A stretch of 64,000 nucleotides of DNA, taken from the NCBI GenBank assembly GCA_002633005.1, contig NMRA01000024.1, positions 451,803 to 515,802 of the forward strand, given 5' to 3'. This document shows, piece after piece, positions 25,669 to 37,900 of this stretch. Position numbers and translations under genes: made by a program. The notes under the pieces are model-generated. The model searched no databases and was not told where the DNA came from. It worked only from the letters and a program-made list of their open reading frames with translations. Positions within the stretch are counted from its first letter, which is position 1, and every line of letters begins with the position of its first letter. Source of the DNA: Phoronis australis (Eukaryota; Phoronida; Phoronidae).

Positions 25669-26383
25669 GTGGCAGGCACTCATTTAGTCTACTTCAGTTG
25701 CTCAACAGTCAGTCTTGTTTTGTCTTCATAGTGTTGCTGTGGGTACAATACAACCACATGCACATTTGTGTCAGTTTGAAAAACCTGTTCTTTTTATTTG
25801 GAGAGTATGACCGACAGTGGTTGGCTTAATGCTTTCATGGTTTGACCACTTTTTGGAATTGTCGTAAGTAAATATGCAAGTGAGACGTTAAAGTTAATTA
25901 GAAAGAAATTGGTCTGTTAACTTGACTATAGTTAGAAAAAGGGTCCGTGCATTGACTTACCTGTGAAAAAAATTTGCTGGTCTTTTCAGACATGCAGATT
26001 AGGGTTATGCAAAGACTTTATGCAATTTGAAACTGAAAGTGGATGAATGGTTAATTTTATTTTTGTCACATGTCTCAAGAAAATTTTAAAAGTTCAAGTT
26101 TATTATGATATACAGCTGTTAATGTCTTCTGGTAAAATTGTGACGATTTGCAGAGGGGATAGTTATAATGCAAAACCGTTTGTGTGATATTCAATTCATA
26201 TTTATACATATTCACTTAACACTGACATATCATGGATACATCATTTTGACGTCATCATCGTTGTAAATATGATATTCTGCATCCGTCATTGTCATCCCCA
26301 TTGTCTTGATGCTCATCACATGTCCTTGCCACTAGATGTCGCTCATTGTAATTGTAATTTATCAATATTGATGTAGATTCGGA

Positions 26384-26389
26384 AATAAA
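26384..26389 (+). promoter_or_regulatory. Candidate STPG2 poly(A) signal
   Basis: AATAAA lies 716 bases after the STPG2 stop and is followed by T/GT-rich sequence, a normal arrangement for cleavage and polyadenylation. Motif match only. Confidence 0.5.
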
Positions 26390-28329
26390 CGTCTGAATAT
26401 TCCGTTTGCTTTTGTCTTATTGTTTCGTCTATATGTTCTGTACTCTCAATCAGGTCATGAAATAACAAACCTACAGAGAGCTAACAATTTGTTTAGCAGA
26501 GAGAGAACTTAAGGTTAAAAAGATACCAAACCAGTTTTTGACCTATCAACACTCAGATATTAAAAATTACTTTCCCATCCAATTTCCTGAAACAAAACAA
26601 TGCTTTGCAAACCTCCACAACCCTCAAGAGTTAGGAGAAAATTTTGAAAACTTTCGAATTCTGCGACACGGCCAAGCGTGACGTACGCTTTTAGCCAATT
26701 ACAAGGCAACTGAGAATGAGGCCAATGATGCATCAGCAGGTGACTGAACGAGGATTGGTTGAAATCGTCAAAATAGGGTTAAGTGTCCTTTTTAAGAAGA
26801 AACTTGTCAAGCCTGTGCATTCTCCCAATATGTGCACAGAACTAGATTTTAACTCAAGAAAAGTATTTTTTCTGGAAGCAGAAAGCCTGTAGAATTTGAT
26901 TTTGATTTAATAACAAGATCTGTTTAATGGGGTAACAAGTCCATGTCTTTTCAATAAAATTAAGCAAACAAGAAATGGACATTCAGAGTAAAACAAATTT
27001 TGTTTGGTATGAATGTTCAAGACGAAATTCAATAAACGCTGTTACAGATTTCTTTCATCTCATTGTCTCGGGTTTAAAGCAACTTTCCATTTTTCACAAA
27101 AGTCTTATTGTTTACAACTCCTAAAAAGTATGCCAATTTTGAACAATTCTTTGTAGTACTGTAGAGCAGGGAAAGTGTGGTATTGGAAAGTTTCGTTTGA
27201 ATCCGATCAGCCATTTCTGATATTTGATATTTCAAATTTAGCGAAATTTGGACCCGTGTTTTGGGGGGGTTATATTTTCTTTCATTTAAAGCTCCGTAAT
27301 TCATGACGAAGTTAAGTTTTGAATTGATCATGCATTGGCCTTTTTGAATAATGAATTGTGCTTGAAAAGAATGCATCGAAATAGTTTGTTCTTGAGAAGA
27401 ATTGAAAACGTGTTAGTTTACAGCGCTTCTCACGAGATTGTCAAGTTTTCTCAATAACTATCGGCCACCCGTAGAGTCTGCCATGGATTAAAGACGGCGA
27501 GTTCCCTTTTTAATTAATTGAAATTACAAAATCTTCTTAACCCATTACATTAGAAGCCAATTTTGTCCTCCTTGTTAATAACTGATTTCTTTGTGATAAT
27601 GTCGCAAGATGATGATGAATTTCACAGTGATACAAAAGAAATGCTTATCAGAGGCGTCTGGTTTAATAAATGGTCGTAAATTTGCATTTTCATTTTGAAA
27701 AACACACAAAGAGAGTCAGAGAAGTTTGAAACAATACACGCCATTCGTCTAATAAGGACACGCGAGGTAACGCAAGTGAGGAAAACGCTAAGTGTCACTA
27801 TCGCGTCGGGCAAGTACCAACATATTTCCAACACGTTTCAGATCAAATGAAAGCTACATTCGTCGACTTTCAAACTGAAATGTTTTTAAGTTCACATCAC
27901 TTAGGCCGATACTAGTTTCACTGTTGGCCTGCCAGTAGGATTATAGACCTTCCTTTCGATCGTTTAAAAAAAGCTTCATGGTTACAAAAATTCCGCTCTT
28001 TAAACTGAATTTGTGTTTGCCAATACAGACAATACAGACAGCTTCTTGTCTTTCTTCTACTTCTTCAATCGAGAAATATGGACAGTTCGTACTTTACAGC
28101 CCTGTATGCTTGCATTTACGCCGTCTTCAGCATCAGTTTTATGAAAAGTGTAGTTCCGTTCCATTCATGAATGGCAACCATTTTGTCGTGCACGTGAACC
28201 TAAAGCTGCACCTCTCATAGGTGCTTTAAGGTTTAAAAACATCATCAAGCTCATTCAGTCTTGAAGTGAAGCCGCGTACATGCGCCACCGGAAGTCACAA
28301 GTTTAGGGTTGGACACTGAAGGCCCTATA

Positions 28330-28540
28330 AATTCTATAGCGTTTTCTTAGTCGCTGAAGACTTCGATATTCTTGTCGGTAACGGAAACAGAATCCTAGAT
28401 ATCCTAGGTCAGTAACGAATATTGTGAGACCGATTTTATGAGAGTGAATTGCCCAATTCTATTTTCGTTTTTCTTTGTCATCAAAACAGCGCCAAATGCA
28501 GTTTTAAAACTAAAATCACAGTCAAATTTGTTTACATTGA
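28330..28540 (+). repeat. Interspersed repeat family B, copy 1 (partial)
   Basis: It aligns with 34750-34930 through blocks such as AGTCGCTGA..CTTCGA, ACGGAAACAGAATCC, GAATATT..GAGAC.GATT and ATTTTCGTTTTTC, and more weakly with 46140-46290 (GAATATTAGGATATCGATTT). Same orientation in all three. Only the downstream half of the family is recognisable here. Confidence 0.65.
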
Positions 28541-31509
28541 AAATGTTTTTGTATTTGTTAGAATGAACTTCATTTCGGAATACGCTTTATCAATGTGTCT
28601 CGTGAATTTTTTGTTTAGCCAGGTATACATTCCCAGCCAGACGCAGGTGACTCCCGACTAAAGGTTGCGTGATCACGCGCTTCTCTTTTAATGCATGACA
28701 ATATCTCGCAAAGACTTGCCTTATCTCAATTTTCACCGTTCTACGGGCGGCATGTAAGTTAAATAATGGTATAGGCCCTACATCTAGCAAATTGATTAAC
28801 TGGCCAATGACAGTTCTAAACGTTGCCGGGTACGCGCACGTGTGCCCAAGTCGTGAATTCCGTAAAAACATCGGAAACAGAGGTATACGTGTTATCATCC
28901 CATGCAAGGATTTCGTGGTTGACAGAAAAATTCCATACTCAGAATTCTGTGCCTAAAAATACTTTCGCTTTTATTATTTACCTTTCTCAGTTTGTGAAAT
29001 CATAGAGAAGTGGAGAAAGAATTAGCTTAAGAAATCAAAAAATAACTGTCATCCTCGACTTGCAAAATGTCCGTCATTTTTCGTGGTTATTAGTATTTTA
29101 TCCACTCTGGCGTCCATCTTGAAAAGTATGGCGGCCATATTGGATTTTTATGGCTAGGCATTTTTTTCTCAGAAAATGACTTGGTACTACGTTCATCATG
29201 GCCAAATGTCATGCTTGTCAATCCTGACCCAAAAATCACAACTAAGTTGCCCCACTGAGATGCGTTATAGTGAAATATGTCCTACCACGTGACTAACACG
29301 TGACAAAGAGCATACGAAGCTGGCATAATTCATTTTCGCAGCAACACAAGTCATTAATTTTACATCATTTGCTTTCATTATAATAAGATACAATAACACA
29401 GATAACATAACAGGCACTTCAATTTGTTACATAATCAATGTTTGAGACCCATACTTTGTCTTTCAAACGTCTGTCACGAGACACTTTTAATCTGTCATAG
29501 CCTAAATCCGCCTTGTCGTCAAGGAAACGAGCTTTTGAATTAGGGGGTCTGTTTCTTGAAGGTAGTTTGGTCTTACGTTCCCACTTCAGATTTGCCGAAA
29601 AAGGTTTATCCATGTAATTACGAGCACATCATAGTCTAGAAACAGTGGGTAGAAATTACTTCTGTAAGTAGCAGTTATGTATATATTCTCAGAGACTCTG
29701 TACTTTTGCTCAAGTCAGATAGAAGTATTTTTAGAAATATTTGGCTGACGCTTAAGACTAAATTTCTGACTGAAGTCTTACGCCACTTTTCATGAAACAA
29801 TGTCCAAAAATCAAATCTGGTAATTTGAGAAAGGATCAAATTGAGACCAATGAATTTCATACTGTAAATGGTCGAAATTAAAAATGTTTTGAAGTGTAAC
29901 TTGCAAGCTAATTCCTTATCTCTGTGATTGCTTGACCAAATTAGTTAGAAACACAACTTATTGCGACGATGTGAATATGAACTAGGTTGAAAACTGCCAA
30001 ATGTTTTTAAGAACGAGTTTTGAGGCGAAAATAATCAGCAGCAAATCACTGAACCGTGTCGAGTAAGTATCGTGACGTGGTGCTGGGGAATAACACTGCA
30101 CGACGCGGGCTGTGTGAGCACGCGAGGTACGTCATCAGTGCAAATGTCACTAGTCGCAGATTGTTTTTGTTTGCACATTATTTTACAAATTGTCAGCGAA
30201 TACAACTGCACCTTGTTTAGGACAGATTATGTTCAAATAGCATTGCCTTTTAAGTTTCTGCTCTACACTGGCATAGTTAGGAGCATTCAAACACATCTTT
30301 AATGGAAAGGGACATTACAACAGCTTTAAAGGTCAACAACAAGAAGTTAAATGTTTCCGAGGACTTGTCGTGAACAGTTGAGAGCAAACAGACACATACT
30401 AATGAAGAATTGAGGCAAAAAACAGACAAAGCCATAAAACCATAAAACGTGTAATCAACGAATTATTGCTCATACCAGGAGAGCATTAAATATAACGCTT
30501 TTATGATGCCGGAATCGTTTTGCACCTGAGCGTCAATTTAGAAAGGAGCAACCGAATATGGTATACATTGTGCATTTTCGTAACTTCTAAATCTAGACAT
30601 CTTTCTAAAAACCTTGTAAGAAAATCGCTCGAGTTTATTAGAATTTCATAAATAAACCATGGAAAAAAGTGTTGACGAAATAAAAGCAGATGGCGAATGG
30701 TTAATTGCTTTTTATGTGTTTTATCGTATTTCACACACAAGATCCGCAAAAACACAATAAACGCGATCTTTATTATGCTTTGGATATATTTTAAAGTTAA
30801 TTTACCCTTCGGAAATAACAATCGTGAGCTTTGTGCCTCTCCCTATCTCCAATTATTTAAAATGAAGATGGTAGGTAAACATTACTAAATGTTTTAATGG
30901 AATGTATACCCACCTAATTCACCCTAATTTCCCCTTAGGGATATTAACTTAGCGTATGACGTTCTGCAGTACTGTATCTATATCCTCAAATCACAACACT
31001 AGAGAGGTAGATGCTTTTCTCTAAAATCTTAAGAAAACTGAATCGTGACTGAGGCAAGTGCAGCAGCGACTACGAAAATCATGAAAACTTAGTTTTGATG
31101 ACTTCATGTCAACTTGAACCAAATAAAACTTACGCACACTCGACGTATGCAAATGAAAACAACGTGTACCCAGTTCACAATACTCGCACCGCAGCCTGTT
31201 CCTGTAATCATTTTACTCTACGAGCTCAAACGCAATTTTCTGTAAGAGAACGCTTGCAGGCAAACTTCGACCTTGATGCCACAGCATGTGCGCACCCAGC
31301 CTAAAAATGGGGGCTCGAATTTTTGAGAACAGGGACCTTTTGAGATTCACGGGGTACGTTCAGAGCTGTGAATTGCGCATTTGCCGAATTTTGGTAGTTC
31401 CTGCCTTCAGTGGACTTTTGTCTCGTTTTCTACTTTTTTCGGAGATTTTGTTTCTCTGAGGCGGACCTCTTTGCTCACTTCGCCACATGAGGCGGGCTCG
31501 TTCGAGCCG

Positions 31510-31523
31510 CCCCCCCCCCCCCC
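31510..31523 (+). repeat. Poly(C) run
   Basis: Fourteen consecutive C, with GC-rich sequence around it. Confidence 0.95.
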
Positions 31524-31741
31524 GAACATCCAAGGGTGCGCGAATGCACAGTTCAAACGAGTTTCGTTTAACTTCGTTATATTTTCAACATGTCATGATA
31601 TGTGTGATGCTTTCCAACGTTGGTCTTGTTCAAAATCCTTGAAAACCTTGAACTAACAATTTAATGTCACTATATTCTAGAGAAACGTCGTTTCATCGTA
31701 AACGTGTAAAGAATTCGACCATCGCGAATCGCCGTGTTGTG

Positions 31742-32453
31742 ACAAAATATTGTTGCTAAATAAATTCCCTCAAATCCTATTCTTTCTGTTATATTGCTAA
31801 GTGTGTGGTAGCGAAAAAAGTGGTGCCGTATGCTTTTCGTGTTTAAAACAAGATTTTTTGTCATGATTTTGAAAATAATATGTTTTGCGTGAGTGAGCGA
31901 GATCAGGCTCAGCGGGGATCCGAATCTACAGCCTGGCGCTCTGTTGGTAGAGCTAAAACCTTTTAAGCGTATTTAGCTGGCAAAGTCACCTGCCTTGATA
32001 TCAATGAATGTCTGGCAGGCAAAGGCGAGAATTGGTGATTTGTGAAAAACATACTGTAAAAAACAACGAGTTTTGTTGTTTTATAGCTTTGATCGAAGCT
32101 TATAACTTCAAGAAGCCTATGCCATCCAACAATAATTCCAAAAATGCGTTTTTCGTCCGTAAAACATATAAATTTCCTTGAAAAACAGAAAAACTTTACA
32201 GCACAACAGTTTAAGCCATCATAATGTGTAAGGAGCCGAATCTTGAAGTGCATTGAAGTTTAGAATACTTTCAACTTCGCAATAAAACTCATAAAATGTT
32301 GGCGTTAATTCATTTATAGCGCTTGCTGACTTACGATAACCTCTACATAATGAGATTTTATGAGCGTCATTTTAAAACAAACTTTTTATTTAGTAATCCA
32401 GCCTATCAATTAGCTTTAGACAGTTTTTTAAGTTAATTTAAAAAGTCCTACAA
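31742..32453 (+). repeat. 0.7-kb tandem duplicate, copy 1 (contains SINE-like sequence)
   Basis: It is nearly identical to 32455-33180 over its full length. Differences include single-base changes, a 15-base deletion relative to copy 2 after 31930, and a one-base indel nearby. A 96-codon minus-strand open frame (31963-32253) is preserved in both copies, but that is expected from recent duplication and it shows no recognisable domain. The copies are separated by one N at 32454. Confidence 0.95.
31912..31957 (-). repeat. tRNA-like SINE head, deleted copy
   Basis: This corresponds to 32625-32685 in the second duplicate but lacks 15 bases in the anticodon-arm region. A B-box-like block and a D-arm-like hairpin remain. 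Confidence 0.5.
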
Positions 32454-32454
32454 N
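32454..32454. other. Single ambiguous base (N) at duplication junction
   Basis: The only N I noticed in the window. It falls exactly between the two 0.7-kb copies, which points to an assembly join. Confidence 0.9.
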
Positions 32455-33180
32455 ACAAAATATTGTTGCTAAATAAATTCCCTCAAATCCTATTCTTTCT
32501 GTTATATTGCTAAGTGTGTGGTAGCGAAAAAAGTGTTGCCGTATGCTTTTCGTGTTTAAAACAAGATTTTTTGTCATGATTTTGAAAATACAATGTTTTG
32601 CGTGAGTGAGCGAGATCAGGCTCAGCGGGGATCCGAATCTACAGTCTCCGCGATTGTAGCCTGGCGCTCTGTTGGTAGAGCCAAAACATTTAAGCGTATT
32701 TAGCTGGCAAAGTCACCTGCCTTGATATCAATGAATGTCTGGCAGGCAAAGGCGAGAATTGGTGATTTGTGAAAATCATACTGTAAAAAACAACGAGTTT
32801 TGTTGTTTTATAGCTTTGATCGAAACTTATAACTTCAAGAAGCCTATGCCATCCAACAATAATTCCAAAAATGCGTTTTTCGTCCGTAAAACATATAAAT
32901 TTCCTTGAAAAACAGAAAAACTTTACAGCACAACAGTTTAAGCCATCATAATGTGTAAGGAGCCGAATCTTGAAGTGCATTGAAGTTTAGAATACTTTCA
33001 ACTTCGCAATAAAACTCATAAAATGTTGGCGTTAATTCATTTATAGCGCTTGCTGACTTACGATAACCTCTACATAATGAGATTTTATGAGCGTCATTTT
33101 AAAACAAACTTTTTATTTAGTAATCCAGCCTATCAATTAGCTTTAGACAGTTTTTTAAGTTAATTTAAAAAGTCCTACAA
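32455..33180 (+). repeat. 0.7-kb tandem duplicate, copy 2
   Basis: This copy is 726 bases against 712 in copy 1. It carries the fuller tRNA-like segment (32625-32685), including 15 bases missing from copy 1. Its end at 33180 (AGTCCTACAA) matches the end of copy 1 just before the N. Confidence 0.95.
32625..32685 (-). repeat. tRNA-like SINE head
   Basis: Read on the minus strand, AGAGCGCCAGGCTACAATCG then GCGGAGACTGTAGATTCGGA then TCCCCGC follows the D-arm to T-arm layout of a tRNA, with a B-box-like GATTCGGATCCC. The D-stem GCTCT/AGAGC is intact but its loop reads as the complement of the usual GTTGGT, so the A box is disrupted. It is probably a decayed tRNA-derived SINE rather than a functional tRNA. 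Confidence 0.55.
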
Positions 33181-34559
33181 AAGCAGTCAGTCAGATTGAC
33201 CTGCGTGTCAGCTGACTAATGGGGGAAAATTATGGGTTGCTTTTCATAAATTAAAGGGTTTGATGGACTCTGCTCTCCATTAACGATGTTATAAATGAAT
33301 ACATACATGACGGACATTTTTTTGCACACAATTGTTTCTTTCATGTCGCCGAACAAAGGGTCTGTTTTGAAAGCCTCTAAACAGTCTTTCTCCAAAAAAA
33401 TTGCGCGGGATAACACTGAATCACGGTGTATGACGATATGCTGGTTTTTTTTTGGCCGACGTCGCCCAATTAGAATATTAGTTGATCACGACATCCGGAC
33501 CGCAAAAGTGATTAAGTCAAGTTGAGCTACAGAGACGGCGCTTCCTTAAGTGAGTCGTCCGCTATTAAGATGAAATTTCAAAAGGAAAAAGTTTATTAAG
33601 TCTTAAGAACTGAATACTTGAACATTCATTTATTTTTGTCGAAACCAATAATATGAAATGTAGTTTCCACTGCAACAATTTCCTTAGGATTGTGTCTTGG
33701 GAAAGATTATGGTTAGTGAACGTTGAAATATTTCAAGTCCTCCAAAATTAAACCCACTTTCAACTGCCAAGATTGTGAAGTGTGCACCGCTTAGCAATCC
33801 AAACCAAAAGTTGCAACTTCGTGTTACCAAATTTCAAGTTGAAGTGTGTAGGTCTCACAACTGCAAAAATCAAATCCATTTTTCACTCGTGCCCGGATTT
33901 TTCCGTACAAGATTGTATGTGCCTACTTTTTGCGTAACAACTGAGCGCATCTGGGCTTCCTTTCATCAAAGGCCGTACGTGTGGACGCAGCCAAGACGGT
34001 TGCAGACACATTACCGCGAAGGCGACATCGCGTTTTGTACCGTAGGAGCAAAACATTGCAACTCACACGAACGTGATCGCAGTTCACATTCAAGTGAAAC
34101 ACGTTATAGTATGGCCATCTTGGCTTCGTCCAGGCTTACGATCTTTGATAAAATAGGCCTCTAGAGTCTTTATGTTTGACCACCTTAGTGTAGATTTCCG
34201 TTTTAACATATTTAAAGATACCTTTTCCGTTGTTTTATAATTAAAGGCTTCATACAAAGAACTTAGCACAATCAATGTCATAGTACTTCTGATTTTTAAT
34301 TTTTACTCTTTCATCATGACCCAGGCATTTTAACATGAACAGAATTTAACAAATAATTTTTAAATATTTATTTTGAGTATTCGATGGCAACAAAATGATA
34401 CTGAACTTAACTTTTTAAGAACTTAGAAATTTGATGCAAATACAAAGAGGTCGCAATTTTGCTATTTTAGTGATATCTTTCGATTGATGAAATTTATATT
34501 CGTTCATGTGAAAACTAAAGAAAGTCAGTACATATATAAAAGGAATATTCATGGGATCT

Positions 34560-34930
34560 ATTTTCAAGTGCTTAAAGTTGCAAATCGCCACTGTTTAGTT
34601 GTCAATGTTGAATTCTTGACCAAAGCGCTCTGGGATCTAAAGTAAAATAGTGTTAATTCGATCTTGAATCATTGTCGAATGAGCCGGTAGCCCAAGTCAC
34701 AGTAATGTAACCCGTACAAATTCAAATCCGCAGTTTCAGAGTTAGTCAACCTCAGTAAACTCTGAAGCGTTTCGTGGAGTCGCTGACGGTTTCGAAGTTT
34801 TTGTTGGAGACGGAAACAGAATCCCATCACTGTAAGGAATATTAGGAGACAGATTCATTTTTCGTTTCGTTGTTTTTTTGGCAGCAAAACAGGACGAAAT
34901 ACAACTTTAAGAAGCTTTAAAAATTAAATT
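34560..34930 (+). repeat. Interspersed repeat family B, copy 2
   Basis: The upstream half aligns with 45985-46110 (ATCGCCACTGTTTAG, AGTTGTCAATGTTGAATT, AAAGCGCTCTGGGATCTAAA). The downstream half aligns with 28330-28540 (ACGGAAACAGAATCCC and following). This is the most complete copy seen, about 370 bases. Confidence 0.65.
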
Positions 34931-37900
34931 TACTTGAATGCGGTAATTAGCTTATTAATTGTCGCGCTATTTATAGTATATGTAAAGTAATACTGTGGCA
35001 AGACAACTTTTTTCAACAAAGTTGAGCACAGTTTTAACGGTGTCGATTTATCCATCCGGACCCTGAATGTGTATAAGGAGTTCTAGTTTAAGTTTATAAT
35101 GAGTGATCGTGATTAATTCATTCCTGGTACACAAACTCGAATACACAATCGTAGTCACCATGCCACGAACCGAAACCATAAAATTTGTCTGTTTTCGAGC
35201 GATATCGATTAATTACGCAATCGTCTACTGTCGGGCATTATTTGTTAAGAGGTTTTGTCGAGTTATGAACCGGTTATGGGTTTAATAACTCCGTCTGGCG
35301 ACAGTCATGTCATTTTATCGTCCTGTCGCAAGATTGGACCACGAACACGGCGTCTCGATCTACAAATGTCAGTCGCCTATAAAATACGATTAACCGCGTC
35401 ATGTCAAAGCTTATAAAACAAACTCAATACAATGTGTTTGGGTTGCATTCCACAGTCGAAAAGTATTTCTTTTTGGGTTATAATCGTCTGAAGGACGCAG
35501 TCAAACATTTGGACTCATCAGCTAACCTTTCCGATAACCACAAAACTGTTAAACAAAATTTCTGCTTAGATCAAGAATAGCAATAATTGTTTCTACAATA
35601 TAAGTAAAACTTTTGTCATGCGATTAAAAATTCAAAAAATTAATAAAAATTTAAGTTTCTTAATCTTTATTGATATAAAATAGTATATTTTTACCGCAAC
35701 GTTTCAGTGATTTAGACACCGTTTATTTTCCACTAAATGTCTAAATACTCACACTTGACAACTAACTTTTGGAGAATAATTACTTTTTCAGTGATGGAAG
35801 ATAATCCATTTTTACCATATAGTAATGATTTACACACAAAATCGTTTTCTAGATCTTCATATAAACAAATTGGGTGTTTAACTTATCCTAGAAATCTCAC
35901 TCTCCTTAGTGATATGGCTCGCTTTTGTTATCACAGAGTAAGCCACGAAAATGCTTTTTGTGAACTGCTTGTCCGTTTTTATTTCCTTTTCATCTGAGAT
36001 TTTTCAATGAATTATTAATCTATTTCAATCAAAAGTTAGCAGTTTTCATGTTTCTAAAATTATCATTTAGATGTTTGTCTGTTTTTGATATCCGAAAATA
36101 GTGGAATACAGTTGTCCTGATTTAATTCAATTTTAAAAATACTCTGCTAGCATACTGTGCGTCTTGGAAAACCTTCAATGCATTAGCTGTCCTTGACCAG
36201 TGTAACCAAAACGCGATTCCCGCAACGGTGTCAATTTCACGCACTTCGCGGCGGTTCATTCATGCTAATTTTGAGTAATTGATCGATTAAACGTCACCCC
36301 AATACACAAACGGAGCCAGAGTGTTAACTCGTGACCGAGCGTACCTAGATACCTTGGTTCTAAACCTACTATTTACCTGTCTAGCTAGCCCTGTTGCTGA
36401 CGCCAGCTAGTGATTTTATGACTTGCAGCCGCTGGGTTGCCAAAACAATGTCTCGGGTCTGAAGATTTTTGTTAAAATTGCTGTGTCAAGCGAATACACG
36501 TGAATCTACCTAGTGGGCCGTTCATTTATTGCAATGTTGCTGAACGCTTGCTATCATTTATTTAATTGCGTTTGCAAGTCAAAGATTCGCTTACTGAACA
36601 ACAAAATGAACGGAGCTAATCACGATTTCTTTTAACACTATTCCAGCAAGCTGAAAATTTTTCTCGTCAAGATTATAATTTACGATCAGACGTACACAAA
36701 TTATCCTCTTGTTTGGCTGGGCGTGTTGTAGACTTCGCCCAGAAAGCCAGATAGACTCCGGCGCCTCGATGTCCGACATCCTATTTTTTATTATTTCGGC
36801 CGGAATTTATAGTCCTAAAAAGTTTCCGGATCTCGCCAATCTTTTACGGTGTATCACCGGGTTCACCCACCTGCAATTACCTCGCCGCGTCTTATGACCC
36901 CGTTTAAAATAGGATTAATTTCTTATGTTAAACCTCACGCCTGGAGCGCAAATGAAATTGTTATCGCGACTTATTACTTTTCATGCGGCAAATTTCAATT
37001 TAAACGTTTTTTTATCAACTTAGTAAAGTTGGGACCAAAGTCTATTAAGTTGCGGCACTGGATACAGGAATTGAGAAAGGACGGATGAATTCTGTCTACA
37101 CCCGCAAAAGATGCGGCCGGATTATGCAGAAGCCGCTTTGTCGTTGAACTTTTGTATTAATGTTGAAAAAAGCGTCTTGACGACTGAGACGACTTATCAA
37201 TGAGCATTTTTTGCTTTCCATGCTCGCGCAGATGTTTAGAATTCGATATTCAACGATTATGCTTCGAAATTATAATTGCATTAGAAAAAATTAGGGGTTG
37301 CATATCATTTCATCAGTACGCCATTGGCACTCTTTGTTCTAATTCCATTTTTCAGTTTGTTAAATTAAGCTTCTTGACTTCACAGGGAAAATTATGCAGT
37401 TTTCGTTGCGGTACCAATAACTTTTCGGGTCGAGTTATTGACATCGAGTGGTACTCGAGTTTCCTTACTAATCCCTAAACAAACGACTTTCAAGTCAATA
37501 GCGCCCTGTGGATTAAGAAAGCTCTTTAATTTAAAATTAACTAATGACTATCAGACGTTTTATCGACCGTATTGAACTATTTTCTATTCGTTTCTGTCTG
37601 ACCCCCCCTTGCTGGCCAATAAGCCCATAGCTACACAGCGAAAAAGGAATGGAGCAATTTATAAAATTGGTTTGTTTGCCCGTCTCTGGCGACAGCCGGG
37701 TCTAGAATTAAATAGGGGTTGGGGATCTCAGATGGGAATGTCTACCAAACTTTGATCTTCGAGAATCCACCGAGGTATATCTCGATAAGTTGATGGGATA
37801 GGCGTCGGAATGGTCCTGTCTGTGTGGTAGTTGAAAAACATTAGAAAAGTAAAACTAATTGGAAGCACAGTACTGTTTGAGCAACTTTATTGCTTAAATT

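Larger units (their letters stand above)
26400..31741. other. Intergenic, AT-rich, no gene seen
   Basis: All open frames are about 100 codons or less, scattered on both strands, and lack recognisable motifs. The stretch contains a family B fragment (28330-28540), a possible repeat with an ATGGCGGCCAT palindrome near 29130, and a 14-base C run at 31510-31523. Confidence 0.6.

Noticed and set aside
31963-32253. 96-codon minus-strand open frame, repeated at 32690-32980
   Set aside because: It is preserved in both copies only because the DNA was recently duplicated (or is allelic). It overlaps SINE-like sequence, and no domain is recognisable.
33775-34164. 129-codon open frame, the longest in the intergenic region
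   Set aside because: Length is within chance for this much sequence. No low-complexity or domain pattern suggests coding, and no neighbouring exons were found.
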